A DNA stretch of 64,000 bases from Pseudotabrizicola sediminis (GTDB lineage: Bacteria; Pseudomonadota; Alphaproteobacteria; Rhodobacterales; Rhodobacteraceae). The stretch's first letter is position 1. The number at the start of each line of letters is the position of its first letter. A model generated the notes under the pieces. That model saw only the letters and a list, made by a program, of their open reading frames with translations, was not told the origin of the DNA and ran no database searches. The stretch spans positions 186,001 to 250,000 of the forward strand of contig NZ_RPEM01000003.1 in NCBI RefSeq assembly GCF_004745575.1. The letters run 5' to 3'. Shown in pieces: positions 9,101 to 16,607 of the stretch. The position numbers were made by a program, and so were the translations under genes.

Positions 9101-9573
9101 CTTATCACCGGCTCGCCCAGCCGCTTCACGGCGGCGCGCAAATGCCCCGCCACCCCCGGCTCGCGCTCTTCCAGCACCTTGCCGGTCAGCATCAAGGCCC
9201 ATGTGGACGCATTCACCAAAGACGACGCCGACCGCCCCAGATGCCGCCCCCAGTCGCTTGGCGCGATCTTGTCCTCGATCAGCGCATCCATGGTGTCGGC
9301 ATCAGGCACCCGCAGCAGCGCTTCGGCCAGACACATCAGCGCGATGCCCTCATCGGTCGAAAGCCCGTATTCGGCCAGAAACACCTCCATCAGCCCCGGC
9401 TTGGCGCTGCGGCGGATGCGCGTCACCAGATCGGCCCCTTCGCCCGAAATCGCCGCCCGCGCCGGTGCGGCCAGACCGGCCTCGGCGATCAGCGCGGCCA
9501 CCAGCGCCGCCTCATCCCGCAGCGCCTCGTTCCGGATGATGGTCATGGGGGCAATTTGGCTGGCGTGCGACAT
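6121..9573 (-). CDS. putA: Bifunctional proline dehydrogenase / delta-1-pyrroline-5-carboxylate dehydrogenase
   Basis: The 1150-residue protein oxidises proline to glutamate. The order is a helical arm, a proline dehydrogenase TIM barrel (about residues 150-460; YSYDMLGEAART, VRLVKGAYWD, FATHNAHT, YEFQRLHGMGE), then an aldehyde dehydrogenase domain (about 560-1000) with FACISPWNFPLAIF, ETGGLNAMVVDS and catalytic Cys in SAGQRCSALR, and a further C-terminal domain typical of longer PutA proteins. No ribbon-helix-helix DNA-binding domain is present at the N-terminus, so regulation falls to the divergent putR, as in Rhodobacter. GGAGAAG precedes the ATG. It contributes FADH2 to the quinone pool and NADH to the cytosol. 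Confidence 0.97.
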   Translation of the reverse strand: MSHASQIAPMTIIRNEALRDEAALVAALIAEAGLAAPARAAISGEGADLVTRIRRSAKPGLMEVFLAEYGLSTDEGIALMCLAEALLRVPDADTMDALIEDKIAPSDWGRHLGRSASSLVNASTWALMLTGKVLEEREPGVAGHLRAAVKRLGEPVIRRAVAQAMKEMGRNFVLGETIDRAMERARELEGKGYTYSYDMLGEAARTEDDARRYHLAYSKAISAIAGAAKGNDIRANPGISVKLSALHPRYEVAKRDRVMAELVPRVRALAGLARAAGLGFNIDAEEADRLELSLEVIEAVLADASLAGWDGFGVVVQAYGRRAGAVIDWLHDTAVRLDARLMVRLVKGAYWDAEVKRGQVLGLESFPVFTRKEATDVSFIANARKLLGMTDRIYPQFATHNAHTVAAVLHMAGEMGVDAMAYEFQRLHGMGERLHDIVLTDRGTRCRIYAPVGAHRDLLAYLVRRLLENGANSSFVNQIVDEDVPPARVAACPLTAVEGVALPNKALLTGVDLFGARRNARGFDLTAGPDLEAIEAARGPYKDKVFEAGPMLAGRAVGGLRHEVVNPATGARVGFVTDAGAPDVDTALRLAEPWAAEAQVRAEVLKRAADLYEAEFGAIFALLAREAGKTQADAVAELREAVDFLRYYADGAGALVHGARGVFACISPWNFPLAIFTGQIAAALAAGNAVLAKPAEQTPLIAGLALGLLHRAGVPVSALQLLPGDGAVGAMLTRDARVAGVAFTGGTDTALKIRASMADHLDPGAPLIAETGGLNAMVVDSTALPEQAVRDILASSFQSAGQRCSALRCLYVQEDIAGPVLEMLFGAMDDLALGDPWDLATDVGPVIDGEAQAGIAEYVGHARAEGQVLKEIAAPAGGTFVGLVVIKVPGIAAMPREIFGPVLHVATFRAADLSQVIQAVNATGYGLTFGLHTRIDDRVQQIVGALRVGNIYVNRNQIGAVVGSQPFGGEGLSGTGPKAGGPHYLHRFTGALAPVVAGGERVSTSAAGLRAALGAAQAVPAPVTIDLPGPTGESNRLTSVARAPVLCLGPTAAQAMAQAVAVRTLGGVAVEVPGLDPAALTRAEGVSAAIWWGDAGVARACAQALAARRGPILPLITGMPDAAHVVLERHACIDTTASGGNAQLLAEVAG

Positions 9574-9676
9574 GGGGCTTCTCCTGTTCAGACCATGATA
9601 CCGCGCTATTCAAAGGCTGTTCACCCGATTATCATGACCTCAAAAGCCATTCCGCCCGCAAATCAAGGCAAAGCCC
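9574..9676. promoter_or_regulatory. putA-putR divergent regulatory region
   Basis: This 103-bp spacer is more AT-rich than the flanks. It holds both promoters, and by analogy with Rhodobacter the PutR operator. I see no perfect palindrome; GATTATCATGACCTC near 9627-9641 is only suggestive. Confidence 0.45.
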
Positions 9677-10141
9677 ATGTCAACTGCCCAAGCCCCTCTG
9701 GACCGTTTCGACCACGCCATCCTGCGCATCCTGTCCTCCGAAGGCCGGATCAGCGCCGTCGAACTCGCCCGCCGAATCGGCCTGTCCAAAAGCCCGACAC
9801 AGGCCCGCATGAAACGGCTGGAAGAGGCGGGCGTGATCACCGGCTACCGCGCGGGCCTCGACCCGATCAAGATGGGTCAGGCCCATGTGGCCTTTGTCGA
9901 GGTCAAGCTGTCCGACACCCGCGAAGCCGCATTGCAAGCGTTCAACCGCGCGGTGATGACGGTGCCCGAGGTCGAACAATGCCACATGATCGCCAGCCGG
10001 TTTGACTACCTCTTGAAGGTGCGCACGGCGGATATTCAGGCCTACCGCCGCGTGCTGGCCGAACGCATCTCGGCCCTGCCCCATGTGGCGAACACCTCGA
10101 CCTATGTGGCGATGGAATCGGTGAAAGAGGGCCCGATCTGA
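9677..10141 (+). CDS. putR: Lrp/AsnC-family regulator of proline utilisation
   Basis: The 154-residue protein has an N-terminal HTH (DHAILRILSSEGRISAVELARRIGLSKSPTQARMKRLEEAGVI, residues 12-55) and a C-terminal RAM domain ending in HVANTSTYVAMESVKEG. It faces putA across 103 bp. In Rhodobacter capsulatus the same arrangement encodes PutR, which activates putA with proline and represses itself. That role is inferred here from position and family. The ATG lies in a good context and the length is standard for Lrp proteins. Confidence 0.92.
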   Translation: MSTAQAPLDRFDHAILRILSSEGRISAVELARRIGLSKSPTQARMKRLEEAGVITGYRAGLDPIKMGQAHVAFVEVKLSDTREAALQAFNRAVMTVPEVEQCHMIASRFDYLLKVRTADIQAYRRVLAERISALPHVANTSTYVAMESVKEGPI

Positions 10142-10299
10142 AAGCGCACAGACGTCATGACGTAAGACTTACGCAAATCATACGCGGACCACACCCAAAT
10201 CATACCCAAAATTTCCAGCATTTTCAGTGCCTTGCCACGCAACACCTGGACCGGCCCTTCATCCCGGCGGCGGCTCGTCGCCCGACAGGAAAATCCGGA

Positions 10300-10385
10300 T
10301 GGTGCCCGCGGCCGGACTTGAACCGGCATGACCTTGCGATCGGGAGATTTTAAGTCTCATGTGTCTACCATTTCACCACGCGGGC
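10300..10385 (-). tRNA. tRNA-Leu (anticodon TAA)
   Basis: On the minus strand the acceptor arm GCCCGCG pairs with CGCGGGC, the anticodon loop reads CTTAAAA within the GAGA/TCTC stem (anticodon TAA), a long variable arm follows as expected for a class II tRNA, and the T arm is GCCGGTTCAAGTCCGGC. CCA is encoded in the DNA. Length is 86 bases. Confidence 0.95.
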
Positions 10386-10545
10386 AGCGCAGCGCCAGCA
10401 TAGCGAAGCGGGCGGCGGGGAAAAGGGGGGGCAACGCGAAACCCGCGTCATCAGACTGCGCCCGGGTTTCTGCTGCCCTGCAGCAATTGACACCGCCCCG
10501 GTTCCCCCGCTTTATGACAGCACCAATAGTGCGAGAAGGGTCAGC

Positions 10546-11250
10546 ATGAAAAAGGTCTATTCGGATGCCAGATCGGCGCTCGACGGGGTGCTGTTTGACG
10601 GAATGCTCATCGCGGCGGGGGGGTTTGGCCTGTGCGGCATACCCGAACTGCTGATCGCCGCGATCCGCGACGCGGGGACAAAGGATCTGACCGTCGCGTC
10701 AAACAACGCGGGGGTAGACGGCTTTGGCCTTGGCGTCCTGCTGGAAACGCGTCAGGTGAAGAAGATGATCTCGTCCTACGTCGGCGAAAACGCTGAATTC
10801 ATGCGACAATATCTGAGTGGCGAGCTGGAGCTGGAGTTCAATCCGCAAGGCACATTGGCCGAACGCATGCGCGCGGGCGGTGCCGGAATTCCCGGGTTCT
10901 ACACCAAAACCGGCGTCGGCACCGTGATCGCCGAAGGCAAGCCGGTGATGAATTTCGATGGTCAGGACTACATCATGGAACGCGGCATCATCGCCGACCT
11001 GTCCATCGTCAAGGCGTGGAAGGCCGACCCGTCAGGCAACCTCGTGTTCCGCAAGACCGCCCGCAACTTCAACCCGCCCGCCGCCACCTGCGGCAAAATC
11101 TGCGTGGTGGAAGTCGAAGAAATCGTGCCACTTGGCGCACTTGACCCCGACACCATCCACCTGCCCGGCATCTATGTGCACCGCATCATTCAGGGCCAGC
11201 ACGAAAAACGCATCGAACAGCGCACCGTGCGCAAGAAGGAGTCCGCATAA
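10546..11250 (+). CDS. 3-oxoacid CoA-transferase subunit A
   Basis: The 234-residue alpha subunit contains the CoA-binding glycine-rich motif [10 protein letters not shown] (residues 24-33) and [10 protein letters not shown]. With the next gene it moves CoA between succinyl-CoA (or acetyl-CoA) and acetoacetate or another 3-oxoacid. AGAAGGG stands before the ATG. Its TAA overlaps the next ATG by one base (TAATG), so the subunits are translationally coupled at equal dosage. The exact donor (ScoA versus AtoD) is not decided by the sequence. The length and the [20 protein letters not shown] stretch favour the succinyl-CoA type. Confidence 0.93.
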   Translation: MKKVYSDARSALDGVLFDGMLIAAGGFGLCGIPELLIAAIRDAGTKDLTVASNNAGVDGFGLGVLLETRQVKKMISSYVGENAEFMRQYLSGELELEFNPQGTLAERMRAGGAGIPGFYTKTGVGTVIAEGKPVMNFDGQDYIMERGIIADLSIVKAWKADPSGNLVFRKTARNFNPPAATCGKICVVEVEEIVPLGALDPDTIHLPGIYVHRIIQGQHEKRIEQRTVRKKESA

Positions 11251-11879
11251 TGCCTTGGGACCGCAACCAAATGGCCGCCCGCGCGGCACAGGAACTGCAG
11301 GACGGCTGGTATGTGAACCTCGGTATCGGCATCCCGACGCTGGTGTCGAACTACATTCCGCCGGGCGTCAACGTGACCCTGCAATCGGAAAACGGCATGC
11401 TCGGCATGGGCCCGTTTCCGTTCGAGGGCGAAGAAGACGCCGATCTGATCAACGCCGGCAAGCAGACCATCACCGAACTGCCGCAGACCGCGTTTTTCGA
11501 CTCTGCCCAATCCTTTGCCATGATCCGCGGCGGCAAGATCGCCATGGCCATCCTTGGCGCGATGGAGGTGGCCGAAAACGGCGATCTGGCCAACTGGATG
11601 ATCCCGGGCAAACTGGTCAAGGGCATGGGCGGCGCGATGGACCTTGTGGCCGGGGTGGGCCGCGTCGTGGTGGTGATGGACCACACCAGCAAACACGGCG
11701 AGTCCAAAGTATTGAAATCCTGCACTTTGCCGCTGACCGGCAAGGCGGTGGTCGACCGCATCATCACCAACCTTGGCGTGCTCGATGTCGTCCCCGGTGG
11801 CCTCAAGCTCGTTGAACTTGCGGGTGGCGTGACCGAAGCCGAACTGCGCGCCGCGACAGAGGCAACCCTTGTCGACTGA
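11250..11879 (+). CDS. 3-oxoacid CoA-transferase subunit B
   Basis: This is a 209-residue beta subunit. It carries [12 protein letters not shown] (residues 50-61), whose Glu is the residue that forms the enzyme-CoA thioester in this family, plus [15 protein letters not shown] and MDHTSKHGE. It works as a heteromer with the preceding gene in ketone body and branched-chain or aromatic acid degradation. The start overlaps the subunit A stop by one base. The 3' end overlaps the small acetyltransferase that follows by 11 bases. Confidence 0.93.
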   Translation: MPWDRNQMAARAAQELQDGWYVNLGIGIPTLVSNYIPPGVNVTLQSENGMLGMGPFPFEGEEDADLINAGKQTITELPQTAFFDSAQSFAMIRGGKIAMAILGAMEVAENGDLANWMIPGKLVKGMGGAMDLVAGVGRVVVVMDHTSKHGESKVLKSCTLPLTGKAVVDRIITNLGVLDVVPGGLKLVELAGGVTEAELRAATEATLVD

Positions 11880-12162
11880 CACCGCCCTCCGCACCGAACA
11901 CACCGCCAGCAAGGGCCGCTACGTGCTGTCAAAAGATGGGATGGAGGCCGAGATCACCTTTTCGGTCACCACCCCCACCCTGATCATCGCCGACCACACC
12001 GGCGTACCCGATGGCCTGCGCGGCACCGGGGCGGGGGTGGCGCTGGTGGCATTCATGGTCAATGACGTGCGGGCGCGCGGCATCAAAATCGTGCCGCTCT
12101 GCCCCTTTGTGAACGCCCAACGCCGCAAACACCCCGACTGGGCCGACGCCTTCGCAACCTGA
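11869..12162 (+). CDS. Small GNAT-like N-acetyltransferase (YjdJ-type, single domain)
   Basis: The product is about 97 residues. It shows the short GNAT pattern of this group: [30 protein letters not shown], then [19 protein letters not shown]. The likely start is TTG at 11869, within the end of the CoA-transferase B gene and preceded by AGAGGC. An internal ATG at Met25 would remove the first strand of the fold. Acceptors of these minimal acetyltransferases are mostly unknown. It is probably the third gene of the CoA-transferase operon and is followed by a hairpin terminator. Confidence 0.8.
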   Translation: MSTDTALRTEHTASKGRYVLSKDGMEAEITFSVTTPTLIIADHTGVPDGLRGTGAGVALVAFMVNDVRARGIKIVPLCPFVNAQRRKHPDWADAFAT

Positions 12163-12175
12163 CCCCGTTTTCAGT

Positions 12176-12231
12176 CCGAAAATATCCTCAGGGGGGGAGC
12201 GAAGCGACGAGGGGGCAGACAACCCCCTTTT
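12176..12231 (+). repeat. AAATATCC-GGGGG intergenic element, family 1, copy 1, with terminator
   Basis: The element reads AAATATCC then a G-rich block, and ends in the hairpin GGGGG-CAGACAA-CCCCC followed by TTTT (12211-12231). It acts as a plausible terminator for the operon that ends at 12162. The same layout recurs at 30866, 37703, 42961 and 55033. Confidence 0.7.
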
Positions 12232-12255
12232 GCAACGCCAAACTCACAGGCCCCG

Positions 12256-13146
12256 TCATCCGCCCGCCGAGATCACCTTGAACACACAAGGGTCGGTCAC
12301 CAGTTCCGGCGGCGTCAGGCACAGCCCCTGTGACACCTGCCAGGCCGCCAGCACCTTGGGCACATAGTCGCGCGTTTCGGCATAGGGGGGGATGCCGTCA
12401 TTGGCCCGCACCGCGCCCTCACCGGCGTTATATGCAGCCAGCACCATCAGAGGGTCGCGGTTGAACTCTTTCAGCAGCCAGTTCAGATAGGCCACCCCGC
12501 CCTTGATGTTCTGCGCCGGATCGGTCGAATCCGCGACCCCGAACCGCGCCGCCGTGGCGGGGATCAGCTGCATCAACCCCTGCGCTCCGGCAGAGGATAC
12601 CGCATCGGCGCGCCCGGCACTTTCCACCCCGATCACCGCCAGCACCAGCGCAGGCGACACATCGGTGCCGATGGTGGCCATCAGGATGTGCTTGCCGTAT
12701 TTCTCGGCAATGCCCTGCATGTGCTGCAACCTCGGCGCCGTCACACCGCTGCCCCTCGGCCCTTTCGACAGCGTGGCCATCGCCAGCGGAAAACGGTCCG
12801 CCACCGCCGCCCGGCTGGTGGGCACCGTCTGCCAGAACCAGTCATAGCTTGCCGTGCGCGGCGCCACCTGCGTCAGCGCGCCGGGCGGGGCCAGCGCCGC
12901 AGCCCCCGCCACCGCCGTCACCGCATCCGGGTCCGGCGTCGGTTCGCGGGGTATCACCTTGGGGGCAAGTGCCAGCAGCCGCGCCTGCTCGACCGGGTCG
13001 ATCTGCACGATCCGGCCCTTGCCCACCGCTTCGCCGACCTTGACCCGCTTGAACGAGAAGTCGCGCTCGCCGCTCAGTCCCTGCGCCATGCCCCCCAGGG
13101 GCGCGACACCCAGTCCCGCGGCCAATAATCCTGCCATGAATCGCAT
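12256..13146 (-). CDS. Periplasmic lytic transglycosylase (SLT domain)
   Basis: The 296-residue protein starts with a signal peptide (MRFMAGLLAAGLGVAPLGGMAQ) and ends with an SLT lysozyme-like domain: IGVESAGRADAVSSAGAQGLMQL with the catalytic Glu, then AAYNAGEGAV. It cleaves peptidoglycan glycan strands to 1,6-anhydro products. The frame is open for 48 codons before the chosen ATG at 13146, but those residues look like non-coding sequence and would bury the signal peptide. It is divergent from the tad pilus locus. A transglycosylase there could open the wall for the pilus, but the link is only positional. Confidence 0.9.
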   Translation of the reverse strand: MRFMAGLLAAGLGVAPLGGMAQGLSGERDFSFKRVKVGEAVGKGRIVQIDPVEQARLLALAPKVIPREPTPDPDAVTAVAGAAALAPPGALTQVAPRTASYDWFWQTVPTSRAAVADRFPLAMATLSKGPRGSGVTAPRLQHMQGIAEKYGKHILMATIGTDVSPALVLAVIGVESAGRADAVSSAGAQGLMQLIPATAARFGVADSTDPAQNIKGGVAYLNWLLKEFNRDPLMVLAAYNAGEGAVRANDGIPPYAETRDYVPKVLAAWQVSQGLCLTPPELVTDPCVFKVISAGG

Positions 13147-13505
13147 CGCTGCTCGATGCCTGTCTGTTGTTTTTGTTGGTGCCAGATTGGCACGACTCCG
13201 CGTTTCAGGCCATCCACTTGCACAAATCCATCCGCAAATCTGGCCAATTTGCCGCATTTGCCCGGTAGGCCCCCCGAAACGACCGCCCACGCAAAAATAA
13301 ATTTGTATTATTTCAAGCGATTGCCACTGAATTTCCAGAAAAGTTCAAAAAGCCTAAAAACACCCGATCCATGCCCAGATGTTGCCACCGTTACAGATCA
13401 AAACAAGGTCATACCGAACGGAAGACGGAACGGAACAGAGGCCAGACCGACAAAAATGCCGCGCGGTGCAACCAACCAAAGCAACACGTGAAAGAGAGAT
13501 CCACC
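13147..13505. promoter_or_regulatory. Intergenic region upstream of the pilin gene
   Basis: This 359-bp stretch has no convincing gene. Its middle part (about 13290-13345) is clearly AT-richer than the surroundings and probably holds the promoter of the major pilin and, on the other strand, that of the transglycosylase. I could not place a -35/-10 pair with confidence. Confidence 0.5.
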
Positions 13506-13706
13506 ATGCTGAACATGATCAAAAACTTCAAGAACGACGAATCCGGCGCAGTGACCGTTGACTGGGTCGTTCTGACCGCCGCCGTTGTGGGCCTGGGCCT
13601 GCTGGTGGTCAGCCAGCTGCGCGAACCAATTACGCAAGCGGGCGGCGCAATCGGCACCCAGCTGACCTCCGCTGCCGGTGTCGTTGCAGGCGAAGGCGAA
13701 GAATAA
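13506..13706 (+). CDS. Flp-type pilin, first copy
   Basis: The 66-residue prepilin has a short charged leader (MLNMIKNFKNDESG) and a hydrophobic stretch AVTVDWVVLTAAVVGLGLLVV. Flp prepilins are cut after Gly with Glu at +5 and Tyr at +6. Here the equivalent site is ESG/AVTVDW, with Asp and Trp at those positions, and the same residues occur in the second pilin. The ATG at 13506 follows GAGAGA. The frame is open for 45 codons upstream, but that part has no pilin character. A strong terminator at 13763 separates it from the rest of the locus, which fits much higher expression of the major subunit. Confidence 0.88.
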   Translation: MLNMIKNFKNDESGAVTVDWVVLTAAVVGLGLLVVSQLREPITQAGGAIGTQLTSAAGVVAGEGEE

Positions 13707-13729
13707 TAGTATCAGACAAGGACAACCTT

Positions 13730-13748
13730 TTGTTGTCCGGTTAAGCCT
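13730..13748 (+). other. Hairpin in the 3' region of the pilin transcript
   Basis: GGACAAC and GTTGTCC form a perfect 7-bp stem with a CTTTT loop, without a following T run. It may protect the pilin mRNA 3' end. Confidence 0.5.
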
Positions 13749-13762
13749 CAGGGCGCAGACCG

Positions 13763-13794
13763 GTGACCCGGTTTGCGCTCTTTCTCGTCCTCGA
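13763..13794 (+). terminator. Strong terminator between the two pilin genes
   Basis: GCGCAGACCGG and CCGGTTTGCGC form an 11-bp stem with one G-U pair and a four-base loop (13763-13788), followed by TCTTTC. It lies 57 bp after the first pilin stop. Confidence 0.8.
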
Positions 13795-13912
13795 AGCTGT
13801 CAATTTGCACGAGCGGGGCAAACAATCGATGAATAGGCCAACTTTACTACAAGGCGGGGCGACCACAGTGGCCGATCATAAACCACTGTTCAATCAACAC
13901 GGGACCAGAGTC

Positions 13913-14110
13913 ATGACGTTACTCCCAAACCAGCCCAGCCACAGTCCATTTCTCTGGTTTTGGAACGACGAGTCCGGTGCCGTCACAATTGACTGGGTGG
14001 TTCTGACCGCTGGTGTGGTCGGCCTGGTGCTGCTCGTCTTTACAGTCTTCACCCCCGAAGTGTTCGATGCGGCAATCACCGCGATCAACGGGGCCATGAG
14101 ACAGCCGTAA
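13913..14110 (+). CDS. Flp-type pilin-like protein, second copy
   Basis: The 65-residue product shares the core NDESGAVT(I/V)DWVVLTA with the first pilin, then diverges (TVFTPEVFDAAITAINGAMRQP). Leader and mature parts have nearly the same lengths as in the first copy when translation starts at 13913. In-frame alternatives are the ATG at 13829 and codons before it, but the earliest ones fall inside the terminator. The ribosome site at 13913 is weak (GGGACCAG). It could be a minor or tip pilin, since it is transcribed with the assembly genes and not with the major subunit. Confidence 0.75.
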   Translation: MTLLPNQPSHSPFLWFWNDESGAVTIDWVVLTAGVVGLVLLVFTVFTPEVFDAAITAINGAMRQP

Positions 14111-14125
14111 GGCATACGAATTAAT

Positions 14126-14154
14126 GAGTGGCGGAGCGGGCCTCCCACTCATCG
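14126..14154 (+). other. Hairpin between pilin 2 and cpaB
   Basis: ATGAGTGG and CCACTCAT make an 8-bp perfect stem with a 13-base loop. There is no T run, so partial termination or mRNA processing is possible. Confidence 0.5.
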
Positions 14155-14171
14155 CTGGAAAGGATTTTTGA

Positions 14172-15011
14172 ATGCGCGGCATGTTTGGACTGGTGCTTAT
14201 AGCAGGTGTGGCCCTCGCGGGCAGCGCTGTTTATTTGGCAAAGGGCTATATCGGCCAGACCCAAACGCAGCTTGAACAGGAGCGCGCGTTGCGGGCCAAG
14301 GTTGGCCCGATTGTTCAGGTCTACGTGGTAACCAAGACCAAGAATTACGGCGAAGAGCTGACCGCCGAAGATGTGCAGCTGGTCTACTGGCCGCAAAATT
14401 CCTTGCCGAAAGGCGTGTTCAGCGAAGAGGCAAAACTGTTTCCGGCCGGGGGAAAAGACCGCCGCTATATCCTGCGCCCGATGGATAGATTTGAACCCAT
14501 CCTCGCCACCAAGGTCACCGAACCGGGTCAGGGGGCCGGCCTGACCGGCCAGATCGCCAAGGGCATGCGCGCCTTTGCAATCAAAGTCGACGTCGCCTCG
14601 GGGGTGTCGGGCTTTGTGCAGCCCGGCGACCGGGTCGATGTCTACTGGACCGGCGCTGTTGACGGCACCGGCGGGGAGTTGACCCGGCTGATCGAAAGCT
14701 CCACCCGGATCATCGCTGTTGACCAGCAAGCCGATGCGAATGCCGGTGCCGTTGTCGCCCGCACCGTCACCGTTCTGGCCACACCGTCGCAGGTTGCCCG
14801 TCTGGCGCAGGCGCAGGCCACCGGCCGTCTGGCCCTGTCGCTCGTCGGGTCCGGCGATGACAGCATCAGCGAAACCATCGAGGTGAACAGCCGCGAATTG
14901 CTGGACATCCAGAAGAAAGAAGTGGTGCAGATCGAAGCTGCAAAGGTCTGTACGGTGATCCAGCGCAACGGCAGCGAACGGGTCGAAGTGCCGATTCCCT
15001 GCACAAACTGA
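14172..15011 (+). CDS. cpaB: Flp pilus assembly protein CpaB/RcpC
   Basis: The 279-residue protein has one N-terminal membrane span (FGLVLIAGVALAGSAVYLA), then a SAF-type domain (VVTKTKNYGEELTAEDVQLVYWPQNSLPKGVF) and a RcpC/CpaB domain (DVASGVSGFVQPGDRVDVYWTG). It is a periplasmic, inner-membrane-anchored component of the Tad pilus that works with the secretin. AAAGGA precedes the ATG. It follows pilin 2 by 61 bp and ends at a terminator-like hairpin before the secretin gene. Confidence 0.93.
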   Translation: MRGMFGLVLIAGVALAGSAVYLAKGYIGQTQTQLEQERALRAKVGPIVQVYVVTKTKNYGEELTAEDVQLVYWPQNSLPKGVFSEEAKLFPAGGKDRRYILRPMDRFEPILATKVTEPGQGAGLTGQIAKGMRAFAIKVDVASGVSGFVQPGDRVDVYWTGAVDGTGGELTRLIESSTRIIAVDQQADANAGAVVARTVTVLATPSQVARLAQAQATGRLALSLVGSGDDSISETIEVNSRELLDIQKKEVVQIEAAKVCTVIQRNGSERVEVPIPCTN

Positions 15012-15027
15012 CCTTGGCAACGGCTAC

Positions 15028-15063
15028 GGGCGGCACCTTATCTGGTGGCCGCCCTTTCACTTT
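15028..15063 (+). terminator. Terminator-like hairpin between cpaB and the secretin gene
   Basis: GGGCGGC pairs with GCCGCCC (extended by ACC/GGT) around a short loop, followed by TTTCACTTT. A new AT-rich stretch with possible promoter lies between it and 15213. Confidence 0.65.
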
Positions 15064-15213
15064 GGCCGATCTGTTGCGCGCTGTTGCAACTTATCCACAT
15101 AAGCTTTGGCGAATAAGCGTTTGATTCTTGCAAAAAAACGGCTTTGCAGGCATCTTCGTTAAAAATACGGGCAAAAAGACCCGGAAAGAGGCGTGATCGA
15201 AAGGGCAGGTCAC

Positions 15214-16602
15214 ATGAGCATGAATATTCTTTTCAAGGCGGGCCTGATGGCCGCGGCCTTGGCCACCACAGTACTTTCGGGTGCCGTTTCGGCCGAAACG
15301 CTGCGGGTGATGCGCGGATCTGTGTCGGCACCGCTTCAGGTGCCGATGAACCGTGCCGTGGTGGTCGAAAGCGACACGCCCTTTGCCGAACTGTCCATCG
15401 CCAACCCCGGCATCGCCGATATCTCCACCCTGTCGGACCGGTCGATCTATGTGCTGGGCAAGACGCCGGGCCGGACCACGCTGACGCTTCTGGCCCCCGA
15501 CGGGCGGCTGATTTCCAACGTCGATGTGCATGTCACCCCCGATATCGCCGAATTCAAGGAACGCCTGCAGCAGATTCTGCCCGGCGAGCCGATAGAGGTG
15601 CGCACCGCCAATGACGGCATCGTGCTGTCTGGTGTGGTGTCTTCCATCGCCAAACTCGACCGCGCGCTGGATCTGGCCAACCGCTACGCGCCCGAGCGCG
15701 TGTCCAATCTGATGAGCGTGGGCGGCACCCAGCAGGTGATGCTCAAGGTCCGCTTTGCCGAAATGCAACGGTCGGTTTCGAAGAACCTTGGTGTCTCACT
15801 GGCAGCACAGGGCGGCGGCCGGAACACCATCGGCGCCCAAACCGGCTCTTTGCTGGGAGGAAGCGTCACCAACCCCGTCAGCTCGGCAACCGGCAACAGT
15901 GGTGCGCTTGGCCTTGGCTTCACCGCCGGATCGGTGCAATTCGCCGTGCTGCTCGAAGCCCTGGAAACAAAAGGCGTGGTGCGCACGCTGGCCGAACCGA
16001 ACTTGACCGCGCTGTCGGGACAAGAGGCGCGGTTTCTGGGCGGTGGCGAATACCCGGTTCCGGTCTCAAGCTCCGATGGCGTGACGATTCAGTATAAGCC
16101 TTTCGGGGTCGAACTGAGCTTTACGCCTACGGTTGTCGATGGTGATATTATCAACCTGCAGCTCAACGCGGCCGTGTCCTCGATTGACAACACCGTCACC
16201 ATCGAAGCCGGTGGTTTTTCGATCAACGCCTTCAGACGCCGCGAGACATCTACAACTGTGGAAATGCGCGATGGCGAAAGTTTTGCCATCGCCGGTCTGT
16301 TGCAGGACGATTTCCGCAACCTGAACAACCAGTTGCCATGGATCGGCGATGTGCCGATCCTCGGCGCGCTGTTCCGCAGCTCGGATTATCAGCGCAACCA
16401 GTCGGAACTTGTGATCATCATCACCCCGCATCTGGTCACGCCGACGCGCGGCGATGTCTATGCCCTGCCAACCGATCGCGTCCGCCTGCCGACAGAACGG
16501 GAGTTCTTCCTCAACGGTTCTGTTGTCGGTTCCCAACGCGGGGCCGCAGGCGAAGTGGCGCGGCAGGATTTCAGCACCTCTTACGGCTATGTGATGGAGT
16601 AA
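15214..16602 (+). CDS. cpaC: Tad pilus outer-membrane secretin
   Basis: The 462-residue protein has a signal peptide (FKAGLMAAALATTVLSGAVSA), an N-terminal secretin-associated domain with VESDTPFAELSIANPGIADI, a BON-like segment (DGIVLSGVVSSIAKLDRALDLA) and a C-terminal secretin domain (ALSGQEARFLGGGEYPVPV, then VELSFTPTVVDGDIINLQL and a final QNQSELVIIITPHLV-like stretch). It forms the outer-membrane channel of the pilus. The ATG at 15214 has AGGGCAGG upstream. A GTG seven codons earlier is possible but less likely. Confidence 0.95.
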   Translation: MSMNILFKAGLMAAALATTVLSGAVSAETLRVMRGSVSAPLQVPMNRAVVVESDTPFAELSIANPGIADISTLSDRSIYVLGKTPGRTTLTLLAPDGRLISNVDVHVTPDIAEFKERLQQILPGEPIEVRTANDGIVLSGVVSSIAKLDRALDLANRYAPERVSNLMSVGGTQQVMLKVRFAEMQRSVSKNLGVSLAAQGGGRNTIGAQTGSLLGGSVTNPVSSATGNSGALGLGFTAGSVQFAVLLEALETKGVVRTLAEPNLTALSGQEARFLGGGEYPVPVSSSDGVTIQYKPFGVELSFTPTVVDGDIINLQLNAAVSSIDNTVTIEAGGFSINAFRRRETSTTVEMRDGESFAIAGLLQDDFRNLNNQLPWIGDVPILGALFRSSDYQRNQSELVIIITPHLVTPTRGDVYALPTDRVRLPTEREFFLNGSVVGSQRGAAGEVARQDFSTSYGYVME

Positions 16603-16607
16603 GACCC

